Shown here: positions 41,962 through 51,935 of the stretch, one piece after another
Numbering within the stretch: position 1 is the stretch's first letter
Layout of the letters: each line of letters begins with the position of its first letter
NCBI RefSeq assembly: GCF_902506655.1
Contig: NZ_LR734808.1
Coordinates: 1,364,001 to 1,428,000 of the forward strand
DNA: 64,000 nt
Direction of reading: 5' to 3'
Source: Marinoscillum sp. 108
Lineage (GTDB): Bacteria > Bacteroidota > Bacteroidia > Cytophagales > Cyclobacteriaceae
The notes under the pieces: model-generated
What the model was told of the DNA's origin: nothing
Seen by the model: the letters and a program-made list of their open reading frames with translations, nothing else
The model's database searches: none
Made by a program: the position numbers and the translations under genes

Positions 41962-43236
41962 TCAGAGTACTCTGAATCGCTCGAATGCCTCCTGCTCCAA
42001 CCGCGCCTGATGATCAGGGTGAGCGATCCTTATTAATGCTTTGGCCCGCTCCCTCAGGTTTTTGCCGTAGAGTTCTGCCACTCCATATTCTGTGACAATG
42101 TAATGAACGTGTGCTCTGGTGGTCACTACCCCTGCGCCCTCTTTCAAAAACGAAGCTATCTTACTCTCACCCCTTGAGGTAGTAGAAGGCAAGGCAATGA
42201 TGGGCTTACCTCCGGGAGAGAGCGAAGCTCCCCGGATAAAATCCATTTGGCCTCCAACTCCCGAGTAAATACGCGTACCTATTGAATCCGCGCTCACCTG
42301 ACCAGTAAGATCCACCTCGATGGCGCTGTTCACACTAATCATATTGGGCATTCGCCTGATCACCGCTGTGTCATTCACATACTGAATGTCCAACATCCGC
42401 ACTATCGGATTATCATCCACAAAATCGTATAACTTTCTGGATCCAATCATAAACCCGGACACAATCACGTCCTTATGCCTGGTCTTGTACTTATTGGTAA
42501 TAACCCCGTTTTCTACCAGCGGGATCACCCCATCGGAAAACATTTCGGTGTGCACACCTAAATCCTTATGATTGCCCAGACAGGAGAGCACCGCATCAGG
42601 AATGGCCCCAATGCCCATTTGCATCGTAGCTCGGTCAGGAATCATCTCTGCAATGAATTCTCCCATCTTTTTCTCTTCAGGAGTGATCGGATGGCCAATT
42701 AACTCTGGAAGTGGCTCATCCACCTCCACGCAGGCTGTGAACATATCCTTATGCAACAACCCATCTCCATGTGTCCTGGGCATGCGGGGGTTAACTTGTG
42801 CAATCACCACCTTGGCCATATCCACCGCAGCTTTGGTAGCATCTACTGAGATCCCCAAAGAGCAATACCCATGGGCATCAGGTGGTGAAACCTGCACCAG
42901 GGCCACATCCACTTTTATGATTCCTGATCGAATCATTAATGGAATTTCACTTAAGAAGCAGGGGATATAATCCGCATAACCCTCCTGGGTAGCTTTCCGG
43001 CAATTGGCTCCCAAAAAGAAGGAATTCACCCGGAAGCTATTCGAGTACTCCGGCTTGGCGTACGGCGCTGGGCCCTCTGTATGCAAGTGATAAATTTTGA
43101 CTCCTTCGAGTTCTGAATGCCGGTCGGTCATGGCCTCTACCAACACATTGGGTGTAGCCCCTGCTGTGTGAATAAATACATGGTCACCAGATTTGATGTT
43201 GCGGACTGCTTCTGAAGCAGACATTGAGTTTCTCAT
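41962..43236 (-). CDS. Acetyl-CoA hydrolase/CoA-transferase (4-hydroxybutyrate CoA-transferase-like)
   Basis: A 424-residue class I CoA-transferase of the AcH/AbfT type. The catalytic Glu231 lies in GVHTEMFSDG, and the CoA-binding GIGAIPDAV (208-216) and YSGVGGQMDFIRGA loops are clear. It moves CoA between acyl-CoA and a carboxylate such as acetate, succinate or 4-hydroxybutyrate. The neighbours (TonB upstream, convergent GNAT) do not show the pathway. Single-gene unit with a terminator. Confidence 0.9.
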   Translation of the reverse strand: MRNSMSASEAVRNIKSGDHVFIHTAGATPNVLVEAMTDRHSELEGVKIYHLHTEGPAPYAKPEYSNSFRVNSFFLGANCRKATQEGYADYIPCFLSEIPLMIRSGIIKVDVALVQVSPPDAHGYCSLGISVDATKAAVDMAKVVIAQVNPRMPRTHGDGLLHKDMFTACVEVDEPLPELIGHPITPEEKKMGEFIAEMIPDRATMQMGIGAIPDAVLSCLGNHKDLGVHTEMFSDGVIPLVENGVITNKYKTRHKDVIVSGFMIGSRKLYDFVDDNPIVRMLDIQYVNDTAVIRRMPNMISVNSAIEVDLTGQVSADSIGTRIYSGVGGQMDFIRGASLSPGGKPIIALPSTTSRGESKIASFLKEGAGVVTTRAHVHYIVTEYGVAELYGKNLRERAKALIRIAHPDHQARLEQEAFERFRVL

Positions 43237-43299
43237 TATTACAGTTATTTGATTGAAGCTATTAATTGATTGATTCGGTCATTCCGCATCAATATTTTT

Positions 43300-44109
43300 T
43301 CATCTTTCCTTGAGTAGAAATAATATAGGAACAGTCATATATACGCGCACATTGTTTCCTCGCTGCTTACCAGGAATCCATTTGGGGCTGTTTTCAAGCA
43401 CTTTCACAGCTTCCTCGTCACATCCACCCCCAATGCCTTTTACCACTTGTACGTCCGTAATACTTCCGTCCTTCTCTATTACAAACCTCACAAACACCCG
43501 CCCACTGATATCTAGTCTCTTAGCCAAATCAGGATACACAATGTTTTCAGCAACAAAAGCATAAAACGCCTTCAATCCTCCCGGAAACTGTGGCTGATCC
43601 TCTACAATCTGGAAGATCTCCTCAGCTTTTTCCTCTTCAGGCTCTTCCAGTACCACGTCATACATCACGTCCTTTACGGCCATATCCTCAGTAAGCTCCA
43701 CATCCAAATCAAATTTCACTTCGTCTAAGACTTCCGCATCATCTATCTCCCTGAGTACAAATACTTCTACCCTCTTAGGTGGCGGTGGCGGGGACTGCAA
43801 ACTTGGGGGCACCTCCAGTATTTCGTCAAAATCTGAACTCACATCGCCCAAATCCACCATTTGAGTTTCATCATAAATCTTCCAATTGAAAGCAATAACG
43901 GCAAAGAGAAGACTCAAGCTGAGACCGATGAAAAAGAACAACGGCCGACGTTCGGCATCCATCTTTTCCCTTGACCTTTTGAGGTCTAGTAAACCTTGGT
44001 ATTGATTAACCCTACCTTGCTTGTGCAGCATTTCATTGGCTTGAATGGCCTCTGACAGGCCACCTTCGTGAGGGTCTACATGAGGCTTTGGAGGTGTGAG
44101 CGTCTTCAT
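43300..44109 (-). CDS. Energy transducer TonB
   Basis: A 269-residue TonB. Cytosolic N-terminus of about 55 residues, one membrane helix (56-74), a short proline-rich spacer (PPSLQSPPPPPKR), an acidic linker, and a C-terminal TonB domain (about 180-269) with YPDLAKRLDISGRVFVRFVIEKDGSITDVQVVKGIGGG. It transfers proton-motive energy from an ExbB/ExbD complex (not here) to outer-membrane receptors. The linker is unusually acidic and short. The TonB-dependent receptor in the window is 9 kb away. Confidence 0.9.
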   Translation of the reverse strand: MKTLTPPKPHVDPHEGGLSEAIQANEMLHKQGRVNQYQGLLDLKRSREKMDAERRPLFFFIGLSLSLLFAVIAFNWKIYDETQMVDLGDVSSDFDEILEVPPSLQSPPPPPKRVEVFVLREIDDAEVLDEVKFDLDVELTEDMAVKDVMYDVVLEEPEEEKAEEIFQIVEDQPQFPGGLKAFYAFVAENIVYPDLAKRLDISGRVFVRFVIEKDGSITDVQVVKGIGGGCDEEAVKVLENSPKWIPGKQRGNNVRVYMTVPILFLLKER

Positions 44110-44263
44110 GATTTTGTTGGTTAAATAATTAGGCTAAGATCAATGGAATTGGCCCGCATAACTATGACGAACCTCAATCATCCAACTGATAGTCGTCAAT
44201 CAGGCTTCTCGATTTTGTTCACTTCATACACTCAGTTCGCTTACTTTTTATTTTCTTTAATTC

Positions 44264-44872
44264 GTGAATTCGACCAAGGCTGTTTTTGAGCGTTTTGTCC
44301 CGGAAAACTCAGTGACGTACTGTTGTAAATTGCTCGACTATTTTGGTTTTGAGTTTAAAATCAAAAAAAGCCGGCAAACCAAACTCGGGGATTACAGGTA
44401 CACCCCAAAAACCAAAAAGCACACCATCACCATTAACAATGACTTGAATCAATTTTCCTTTCTCGTCACTTTCCTGCATGAAGTGGCTCACCTTGTCACT
44501 TTTAATGCGCACGGTCGAAAGGCCGCACCTCACGGGCAAGAATGGAAGGATAATTTCAAAAAGATTGCCACACCAGTGCTCAATGAATCTGTGTTTCCGG
44601 CACCTGTACTACTGGCGCTTACCAACTATTTTAAAAACCCTAAAGCTGCAAGCTGCTCGGATCCAATCCTTTACAACGTTCTGAAAAAATTCGATGGTCC
44701 CTCCGACCTGATTCCTCTGAGCAAAATACCTGTTGGTCACTCATTTGAATTCAATGAAAAAGTCTATAAAAAATTGGAAAAGAAAAGAACCAGAAGCCTC
44801 TGTATGGAAGAACGATCCGCCAGACGCTATCTCATATCTGAAGTCGCTCAGGTGATGCTGATTGAAGACTAA
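44264..44872 (+). CDS. SprT-like zinc metalloprotease-domain protein
   Basis: A 202-residue protein with the gluzincin motif LHEVAHLV (His72, Glu73, His76) and a third candidate ligand His90 in PHGQEW. This is the SprT/SprT-like pattern, found in human Spartan, a DNA-protein crosslink protease, and in bacterial proteins of unknown role. It begins at GTG 44264; a TAA two codons upstream rules out a longer start and there is no ATG near. An orphan ParA gene follows in the same direction. Confidence 0.82.
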   Translation: MNSTKAVFERFVPENSVTYCCKLLDYFGFEFKIKKSRQTKLGDYRYTPKTKKHTITINNDLNQFSFLVTFLHEVAHLVTFNAHGRKAAPHGQEWKDNFKKIATPVLNESVFPAPVLLALTNYFKNPKAASCSDPILYNVLKKFDGPSDLIPLSKIPVGHSFEFNEKVYKKLEKKRTRSLCMEERSARRYLISEVAQVMLIED

Positions 44873-44974
44873 CTGGCAATGAAAGATTAAGGCTATATAA
44901 CTATTCAATTATCAGATTGATATATTCCAAGGTTTGTAGTAAATTGAGTGTTTTGTTACCAACCAGCATCATTA

Positions 44975-45775
44975 ATGTCCAACACAGTTTCCATTTACAA
45001 CTTTAAGGGAGGCGTAGGGAAAACCACTACCGCACTCAATCTTGGAATCAGTTGGTCGAGATCCTTTAAGGTTCTCCTTATAGACTTTGATCCTCAGTGT
45101 AACCTCACCAATGCCATTACTATAGAGGAACCAAGAAACACTATTTATAACAACATCAGAAATCTGCTGCATGATCATGACCCGGATATTGAGCCGCTGG
45201 AAATCACACCTTATCTGCACATCATTCCTGGAGATTTTCAAATGACTCAGATTGAATCCAATAATCAGTTTATTTCATTTGGCACAGGTATCATTGCCCG
45301 CCTTCTTAGCTCTCAGCGAAGGGAATATGACTTTATCATTATGGACTGCCCTACCAACTTTGGGGTACTGGTCAAAGCCATACTTGGGAGCTCCAAAAAC
45401 ATCCTCATACCGGCGCAAGCCGATAGTTTTTCCATCACCGGCATACAAACGCTGATGGGCTACCTGAATATGGTAGAGAATAGCCTTCTCAATATTCTTG
45501 GCGTATTTTTCAATATGTATAACAACAACCTTATCCTGTCTCAGGAAAAATTTAATGAAGCCAAGAACTCTTTTGGCAACCTCATATTGGATACCACTGT
45601 GAGCCGATCCATTAAGGTAGGCGAAGCACTGGATATTGGTCAGGCCATCAGTGACTATTCACCTGACAATACTGCCGCCGTAGAGTTTATGAAATTGAGT
45701 GATGAATTGCTGGCCAAGTTTCTTGGGAATGTTTCCAGCCATGTAGTACTGGAGAATCTCAACCTTCAGGAATAA
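44975..45775 (+). CDS. ParA-family ATPase (orphan)
   Basis: About 266 residues from ATG 44975 (MSNTVSIYNFKGGVGKTTT). It has the deviant Walker A KGGVGKTT with the signature lysine, Walker A' LLIDFDPQCNLT, and IMDCPTNFG as Walker B. Such ATPases position plasmids, chromosomes or protein complexes. No parB or parS-like repeats are adjacent, so it is not a standard partition locus; a role in positioning a protein complex is possible. It lies about 100 bp behind the SprT-like gene. Confidence 0.9.
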   Translation: MSNTVSIYNFKGGVGKTTTALNLGISWSRSFKVLLIDFDPQCNLTNAITIEEPRNTIYNNIRNLLHDHDPDIEPLEITPYLHIIPGDFQMTQIESNNQFISFGTGIIARLLSSQRREYDFIIMDCPTNFGVLVKAILGSSKNILIPAQADSFSITGIQTLMGYLNMVENSLLNILGVFFNMYNNNLILSQEKFNEAKNSFGNLILDTTVSRSIKVGEALDIGQAISDYSPDNTAAVEFMKLSDELLAKFLGNVSSHVVLENLNLQE

Positions 45776-45802
45776 AGCTAAAAGAGTGCTCTCATAACCA
45801 AT

Positions 45803-45834
45803 AAAAAAAGGAATCTCCACCAATGAAGATTCCT
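45803..45834. terminator. Bidirectional terminator between ParA and M16 genes
   Basis: 8-bp stem AGGAATCT / AGATTCCT (45809-45816 and 45827-45834), A7 before and T-rich after. It serves the convergent ParA and M16 peptidase genes. Confidence 0.8.
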
Positions 45835-45860
45835 CTTTTCATCCAAGATGTTTATCAGGA

Positions 45861-48656
45861 TCAGTTTTTTCCCCCTTCTACGTCAAGTTTCTGACTCTGG
45901 GGTTGTAATACATTTCCATCACTGTCTATGGCGATCACTTCACCATAACCCAGTGCCTTGATCTCCGCCATGATCTTCTTGCTATCCCCTACCACCAGCC
46001 AGGTCATTTTTTGAGGATCGATGATTTCTTTGGCCAACTTTTGAACCTTGGAAAGCTCCAGGCTTTGCACCTCGCCGGCATAGGTCTGATAGTAGTCATC
46101 GGCAAGACCATACCTCACTATGTTAGCGATAGACCCTTCCACGGCATTCATGGTTTCCCACTGACCGGGCAGGCTGAGTATTTCATTGGTTTTGGTCTTT
46201 TCAAACTCCTCTTTAGTGGCCGGATTGTCACCTATATACCCCTTGAGTTCGCCCATGATCTCCTTCATAGATGGAGCAGTCTGGTCGGTCTGTACAGGCG
46301 CATAAGCCAGGAACGGACGCTGACCTTTGGCCGAATAAAGGAATGTAAATGCTCCGTATGCCCAACCTTTATCTTCCCGTAGATTCATATTCACTCTGGA
46401 GGTAAACTCCCCTCCAAGAATATTATTCATCATACTCACTCCTATTTCGCTGACCTCACCATAGGGTTTGGTCAGGTGTCCTGTGATGATCACTGACTGG
46501 AGTGCATCTGGCTTATCCATCACATATATCTTGTTCTTATTGGGGGCACCCACCATTTCCAGGTTCTTCTTGGGTACCTCTCCTGACTTCCACTTCTTGA
46601 AGTTCAGCTCCAGTTTTTGTTTCAGGTCGTCCATGGTGATATCCCCCACTGCTACAATGGTGGCGTTATTGGGTTTAAACCAAGTCTCATAAAACTTCAT
46701 CAGGTCCTCGCGAGTCATGGCAGACACAGTGGACTCATATCCCGAGCCGGTCAGCGGGCTACCGTAGGCATGATCCTCGCCATATAAAAATTTTGGCAGG
46801 GTGCGGAGAGCCATAGACACCGGGCTTTTCTTTTCATTCTGTATCCCCACTATCTGTTGCTTTTGCAATCGCTCAAAATCAGCTTGTGGGAAAGCCGGGT
46901 TCAGCACCACATCTGCAAATAGGGCCAACGACTGATCGAAATTATTCTTTAATGAAGAGAGGGTAACATAGGACTGATCCAAATTAGCACCGGTATTGAG
47001 TTCAGCACCCAAAAGGGCCAACTCCTCATTGATCTGCAGTGCTGTACGGGCCTTAGTGCCCTCATCCAGCATGTCCATGGTGAGGTTGGCAGTACCGGCT
47101 TTGGCATACTGATCTGCGGCATAGCCAGCATCAAATATCATTCTGAACTCGATGAGCGGAACGGTATTTCTCTGAGCAAGCACCACTTTCATCCCATTAG
47201 AAAGTGTTGCACGCTCCAGTTTTGGAAAAGCCACGGTCGCAGCTGGCCCCACCTCCGGCAGTGCGGAGCGATCCACATCCTTACCGGTCGTCTCATAGTC
47301 AGGAAAAGGGTTGATATGCAATACGTATACGCCATCGCTCAGCCACTTGTTAGCCACAGACTTAACACTACTGATGGAAGCTTCCTTCATTCCCTGCAGG
47401 CGTGTTTTGTAGAAATCAGGCGACCCACCGTAAACAGCATTCATGGCGAGGATATCAGATTTTCCACCGAATCCACCAATCCGCTCAATGCCACGGGTAA
47501 ACCCGGCAAAAAAGTCAGTTTTGATACGCTTCAACTCTCCTGAGGTAGGGCCTTCCTTCAGAAATTTAGCTAGCTCCTCTTTGATCGCATTTTCCACTAC
47601 CATATTGTCCACACCCGGCTTCACATTGGCCTGGATCACAAATATGCCGGCGATTTCATTTTCCCAATTGTAAGCACTCACACTTGTAGCAATCTGCTCA
47701 TCATAAACCAGACGCTTATAAAGACGTGAATTTTTCCCTGAAGCAAGTGCATCAGCAACAAAGTCAAGATTGAAAGCATCGGGATTGCCCCACTCGGACA
47801 CATTCCAAACCATGTATATACGCGACTGTGGTACTCTGTCCTGCTGCACCTGACGAATCTCCCCAGTTCTCTTGGCCACATAAGAACCATAATGAGTAAC
47901 CGGAGGACCTGATGGAATGTCTCCAAAGTAATCGACTACCTTTTGGTAAATCTCCTCCGTATTAACATCTCCAGCGATCACCACTACTGCATTGGCAGCT
48001 CCGTAATAATCATTGAACCATTGCTTTACGTCATCCAGAGCTGCCGCATTGAGGTCCTCCATGGAACCAATGACTGTGTGGTTATAAGGGTGTCCATTCG
48101 GAAAGCAGGACTGTGTCACAAGGTCAAAAAACTTACCATAAGGCTGATTCTCTCCCTGGCGCTTTTCGTTTTGCACCACGCCTCTTTGCTCATCCAGCTT
48201 TTCCTGAGAAATGGCGTCCTTGAAGTGTCCCATTCGATCGGACTCCATCCAAAGTGCCACATCCAAAGCTGACTTGGGCACGTTTTGGAAGTAATTGGTT
48301 CGATCAAAATTGGTGGTACCATTCAGGTCTGTGGCTCCGATTCGCTCCATGGCCTGGAAATAATCATCATCAAAATTTTCACTTCCATTGAACATCAGGT
48401 GTTCAAAAAGGTGAGCAAAACCTGTCTTACCAAATTTTTCATTTTTGGAGCCCACATGATACCATACATTCACGGCTGCTATGGGCGCCTTATGATCTTC
48501 ATGCACGATAAGCGTGAGCCCATTGCTGAGCACAAACTTTTGATATGGGATATCAAGCTGCGACAGATCAAAGTCAAACTTTTCAGTTTCCTGAGCTGAG
48601 AGGGCATTCACTAAGAACAGCCCCACTAAAAACATTAGGTGAGTAGTTTTTTTCAT
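45861..48656 (-). CDS. M16-family zinc metallopeptidase, exported
   Basis: A roughly 930-residue tandem M16 (pitrilysin/insulinase) protein with a signal peptide (MKKTTHLMFLVGLFLVNALSA). The inverted zinc motif HLFEH (about residue 84-88 of the longer frame) and the downstream acidic RGVVQNEKRQ are in the N-terminal half. The C-terminal half is a second, inactive M16 domain that closes the chamber. It degrades peptides in the periplasm or outside. An ATG two codons upstream (48662) is an equal candidate start. Transcribed alone, with a terminator. Confidence 0.92.
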   Translation of the reverse strand: MKKTTHLMFLVGLFLVNALSAQETEKFDFDLSQLDIPYQKFVLSNGLTLIVHEDHKAPIAAVNVWYHVGSKNEKFGKTGFAHLFEHLMFNGSENFDDDYFQAMERIGATDLNGTTNFDRTNYFQNVPKSALDVALWMESDRMGHFKDAISQEKLDEQRGVVQNEKRQGENQPYGKFFDLVTQSCFPNGHPYNHTVIGSMEDLNAAALDDVKQWFNDYYGAANAVVVIAGDVNTEEIYQKVVDYFGDIPSGPPVTHYGSYVAKRTGEIRQVQQDRVPQSRIYMVWNVSEWGNPDAFNLDFVADALASGKNSRLYKRLVYDEQIATSVSAYNWENEIAGIFVIQANVKPGVDNMVVENAIKEELAKFLKEGPTSGELKRIKTDFFAGFTRGIERIGGFGGKSDILAMNAVYGGSPDFYKTRLQGMKEASISSVKSVANKWLSDGVYVLHINPFPDYETTGKDVDRSALPEVGPAATVAFPKLERATLSNGMKVVLAQRNTVPLIEFRMIFDAGYAADQYAKAGTANLTMDMLDEGTKARTALQINEELALLGAELNTGANLDQSYVTLSSLKNNFDQSLALFADVVLNPAFPQADFERLQKQQIVGIQNEKKSPVSMALRTLPKFLYGEDHAYGSPLTGSGYESTVSAMTREDLMKFYETWFKPNNATIVAVGDITMDDLKQKLELNFKKWKSGEVPKKNLEMVGAPNKNKIYVMDKPDALQSVIITGHLTKPYGEVSEIGVSMMNNILGGEFTSRVNMNLREDKGWAYGAFTFLYSAKGQRPFLAYAPVQTDQTAPSMKEIMGELKGYIGDNPATKEEFEKTKTNEILSLPGQWETMNAVEGSIANIVRYGLADDYYQTYAGEVQSLELSKVQKLAKEIIDPQKMTWLVVGDSKKIMAEIKALGYGEVIAIDSDGNVLQPQSQKLDVEGGKN

Positions 48657-48750
48657 AATCATGGTTTTTGATAATGTATCACAGATTTAACTCTTTAAAT
48701 CTGGAAAGACAAGCACTGAATAGCAAACGGTAAAATCTCCTGTCTAATGG

Positions 48751-49329
48751 TTACAGATCACCCATCTGCAAACGCCTCTGCATCAGCTGACTGACTCCCG
48801 CAAAAAAAACAGTGGGCGTCATTGTGCGCCAATTAACCACCTTAAGATGTCCACCAAAATTGACGTAAGAATCAATCTCAAACCGAGCCATTTCCTCCTC
48901 TACAAAGTCACGGAAATTGATGGCTACGATCCAACCATCCTCTACCTCCTCAAACCATTCCTCATAGTAGCTGTCGTCACTGCCATGAAAATTGAGAATG
49001 TTCTCGCCTATCAGGATGAACTTGTTGATACCAGTGTGCATCACATGCTCTACCACATTTCGCTTGAGGTGCATGATATCATTGTTAATGGCATCATTCC
49101 ATTCTCCAATCAATTCGATGATAATAAAACCTTCTTCATAATTGGCAAAAAGCACCTTCATGTAAAGTGTTTCGGAACCAAAAAAATCCCAGGCCGGATC
49201 TATAAAATACCCATAGATATTCTCAGAATACAAGTCGTAGTTGTACTCCTTTCCATAAAAAGGGGATTGAGGATCCTCACTGGCATCGTAGTACTGCTGC
49301 CAATTATGATATGGTTCTATCTGATGCAA
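48751..49329 (-). CDS. Conserved Bacteroidota protein of unknown function
   Basis: A 192-residue cytosolic protein without signal peptide or membrane helices. It is rich in aromatic and acidic residues: EPYHNWQQYYDASEDPQSPFYG near the start, IIELIGEWNDAINNDIMHLKR in the middle, and FILIGENILNFHGSDDSYYEEW after it. I recall the same layout in many Bacteroidota proteins without a described function. The start is TTG at 49329, only one base after the endonuclease stop (TGATTTG), so it is tightly coupled to that gene. A later start would remove the conserved EPYHNW motif. Confidence 0.7.
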   Translation of the reverse strand: MHQIEPYHNWQQYYDASEDPQSPFYGKEYNYDLYSENIYGYFIDPAWDFFGSETLYMKVLFANYEEGFIIIELIGEWNDAINNDIMHLKRNVVEHVMHTGINKFILIGENILNFHGSDDSYYEEWFEEVEDGWIVAINFRDFVEEEMARFEIDSYVNFGGHLKVVNWRTMTPTVFFAGVSQLMQRRLQMGDL

Positions 49330-49330
49330 A

Positions 49331-51874
49331 TCATTCTATGATTATTCGATTATAAAATATCCGCCCCTCTTTATCAAGAGTGAGTAGATACATGCCGGAT
49401 TGCAATTCCTCAACACTGAGGGTTCCTTCCGTCACCTGGGCTGTTTTTACTTTTTTGCCTTGTAAATCAAAAAGCGACAAGTTTACCGGGTAATCGATTC
49501 CCTCAGGTAAATGCAAATGCAGCAACCCCGAAACAGGATTGGGGTAGACAAGGTTCAGTGAAGGTCGGGCGTCTTTCACTCCCAACACCTCTTCCAAAAA
49601 GGTGAGATCTTCGGCCACCCTGACAAATACCTGATAATCTTCATTCGACTGCCCCACATAACCGATGAGATCCACAGAGACCTGGGGAATACTCGTCCCC
49701 ACCAGAGGATGATCGATGGTACCAACTCTAAAAACAACCTCTGCATCATCTCCTGTCAGAGTGTAATTCCCCACGGCGAACTCACCCGTTTCCACAAAGG
49801 AAACATTCCTGAGGCTGATCAGCTCAGATTCATATTCCTCACCCACTGCCGATAATGTAATCTCTTGTGGTTCAGGAAGGGCATTCCCACTATTGAGGAT
49901 ATCTATGTATACCGGAGACTCTTCTATTTCAAAAAGGCCATTATAGTCAAAAATTCCACCAGTGATCATCACACTATCCCCCATGACCAGGACAGAAGAA
50001 GCATTCCCCAGGTCAAGGCTGCGGACCACAAGCCCTGCCGTGCCATCAAAGACCACCCGATTATCCCTGTTGTTATTTTCACCACCAATCACGATGCCTT
50101 TCACAGTGACGACACTTCCTTCGACCATAGTACGCGCCTCTGCAATGCTGATCACTGGAGGCCGTTCCTCCTCCTCTTCGTCTACCAACACCATGTCTTC
50201 CAAATCCCTGACCGAAATCTGATAATCCCCCGCAAATTCTCCGACGAAACCTGTGATATCAAATAAACCATTGGGAATGCGAGTACCCACCAATGGGTGC
50301 TCAGACGACCCTATTCTGAAAACCATAGTCCCTGTGGCGTCCTTAATTTCAAAATTACCTGCAGAACCACCACCAGCAAAAGTGCCGCCTGCATCTTTAA
50401 AAGCCGCATCTCTGATCACTACCAGCTCGGATTCATACTGTTCGCCCACTTCTGCAATAGTCACCTCCTGGGGTTCTGGCAACATGGCCCCCTGAGCCAC
50501 CAAGGTGATGGTAATGGGAGATTGTTCTATCTGAAGCACTCCTGCATAGTCCGATAAGCCACCGCTTACCACAATACTATCCCCCTGCACAAGGTTAGCA
50601 GATTCATTACCAGCATCGAAGCTCCGCACTACAATACCTGCTGTCCCATCAAATATCACACGGCTGTTTCCACTATTATTGCCTGCGTCTATCACCACCC
50701 CTGTTACATAGGCCATGCTCCCAAGTTCCTGCTGACGTGCCTTTGCAATAGTAGTAACGGTGACTTCTCCCTCCTTGCCCTGTACATTCAATTCCACAGA
50801 AGTCAGGCCGGCAGATGCATGAGTAACCATGCCCTCATAGGTACCCCCATCAGACTGCTGGGGCTCAAACTTGAGGTAGACCGTGAAGTTTTCGGATACC
50901 ACACCATCAGCATGCGTAAAGGTGCTTGACCCTGAAAAGGTTGAATTGTCCGAAGAGACGTAGAATGGAGCCTCAACCGTCACCGTCAAGTCCCCTTCAA
51001 GGTTATATGCATTAACTGTATACTGCTGGACAAGAGATTGACCAAAAGGCACAGTTCCAAAGTTTTGGCTAAAATTGGATTGATCAAGTGAAACAAATGG
51101 CTCTGAAGCTGTTCCCCAGATTTCACCCACCCATTCCGGATGGTCTACAAACGGATTTCTGTTGTTTTGGTATCCATAGGCTTTCTCATGTCTGGCAATC
51201 TCAGCAGCGTCTACCGGGTCCTGTGCATGCCACCTTAGCAAGGTGAACAATACGCCCAATTCGGGATCACCGGAAAAACTCTTGTGATCCACTAATTCCA
51301 AATCGAGCGCTTCACTTTCATAGCGCATGTCCATGTAAAACAGTATGCGGGCTACATCGCCTTTGATCTCATCTCTGGGATCCCAAAAATCTGCATTGGT
51401 ATAGGTATCTGGCGCCTCACCTTCGGCATTTGCAGCGATGTTTTCCACATCGTTAAAGTCTTTATTGCTCTTGGAAGTGTTTACAGTAGCATCTGAGGGC
51501 CTTAGGTTGTGAACATCCGTATATGCAGTGTCTGAGAGGTCTGGAAACCCATGAGATTTGGGCCAGGTGTGCTCTCTGTTCCAATAATCAGGCTCGTTAT
51601 TGGAAGCGAAATTTGCCTTGGGAATGGAAGCATTTTTATAGAAGAGGATGATGTTATCCGGATTATCAGGGTCTTCGTCCAGATCTGGCAAAATAGTATC
51701 ACGAAAATCACTATAGGCCCATACTTTATGACCACTTGATATTCGGTGAAGTTGTTTCTTCAGGGCCTCACCGGTAAGTCCATCAGTGCCGTCATAGTAG
51801 CCACTAGGGGCCTGGCCAAAGGCAAGAAAACTCAAAAGAGCGAAAGGAAGAAGGAAGGTATATTTTTTCATCAT
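49331..51874 (-). CDS. Endonuclease I-family nuclease with OB-like repeats and T9SS sorting domain
   Basis: An 847-residue secreted protein. Signal peptide (1-20); endonuclease I domain (about 25-260) with the catalytic NREHTWPKSHG (99-109; His102), HNLRPSDATVNTSKSNKDF and the Mg-binding surroundings; a beta-sandwich linker (about 270-375); two tandem copies of an OB-fold-like domain (about 375-575 and 577-765), each opening with IA.AR and carrying a V.FDGTAG.VVRS motif and an ELV.IRDAAF- or ELISLRNVSF-type strand; and a C-terminal type IX secretion sorting domain (770-847, NLVYPNPVSG...). The protein should be exported across the outer membrane and cut DNA or RNA outside the cell. It is third in an operon with a TonB-dependent receptor and a lipoprotein. 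Confidence 0.93.
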   Translation of the reverse strand: MMKKYTFLLPFALLSFLAFGQAPSGYYDGTDGLTGEALKKQLHRISSGHKVWAYSDFRDTILPDLDEDPDNPDNIILFYKNASIPKANFASNNEPDYWNREHTWPKSHGFPDLSDTAYTDVHNLRPSDATVNTSKSNKDFNDVENIAANAEGEAPDTYTNADFWDPRDEIKGDVARILFYMDMRYESEALDLELVDHKSFSGDPELGVLFTLLRWHAQDPVDAAEIARHEKAYGYQNNRNPFVDHPEWVGEIWGTASEPFVSLDQSNFSQNFGTVPFGQSLVQQYTVNAYNLEGDLTVTVEAPFYVSSDNSTFSGSSTFTHADGVVSENFTVYLKFEPQQSDGGTYEGMVTHASAGLTSVELNVQGKEGEVTVTTIAKARQQELGSMAYVTGVVIDAGNNSGNSRVIFDGTAGIVVRSFDAGNESANLVQGDSIVVSGGLSDYAGVLQIEQSPITITLVAQGAMLPEPQEVTIAEVGEQYESELVVIRDAAFKDAGGTFAGGGSAGNFEIKDATGTMVFRIGSSEHPLVGTRIPNGLFDITGFVGEFAGDYQISVRDLEDMVLVDEEEEERPPVISIAEARTMVEGSVVTVKGIVIGGENNNRDNRVVFDGTAGLVVRSLDLGNASSVLVMGDSVMITGGIFDYNGLFEIEESPVYIDILNSGNALPEPQEITLSAVGEEYESELISLRNVSFVETGEFAVGNYTLTGDDAEVVFRVGTIDHPLVGTSIPQVSVDLIGYVGQSNEDYQVFVRVAEDLTFLEEVLGVKDARPSLNLVYPNPVSGLLHLHLPEGIDYPVNLSLFDLQGKKVKTAQVTEGTLSVEELQSGMYLLTLDKEGRIFYNRIIIE

Positions 51875-51881
51875 TGGATTA

Positions 51882-51914
51882 AAGAAAAAAAAGGGAAGTA
51901 TAACTTCCCTTTTT
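51882..51914 (-). terminator. Hairpin between the lipoprotein and endonuclease genes
   Basis: 12-bp perfect stem AAAAAGGGAAGT / ACTTCCCTTTTT (51888-51899 and 51903-51914), 3-nt loop. On the minus strand it follows the lipoprotein stop by about 20 bp and ends in T's, so part of the transcripts may stop before the nuclease gene. Confidence 0.8.
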
Positions 51915-51935
51915 AATGAGTATAAATTCTAATTC

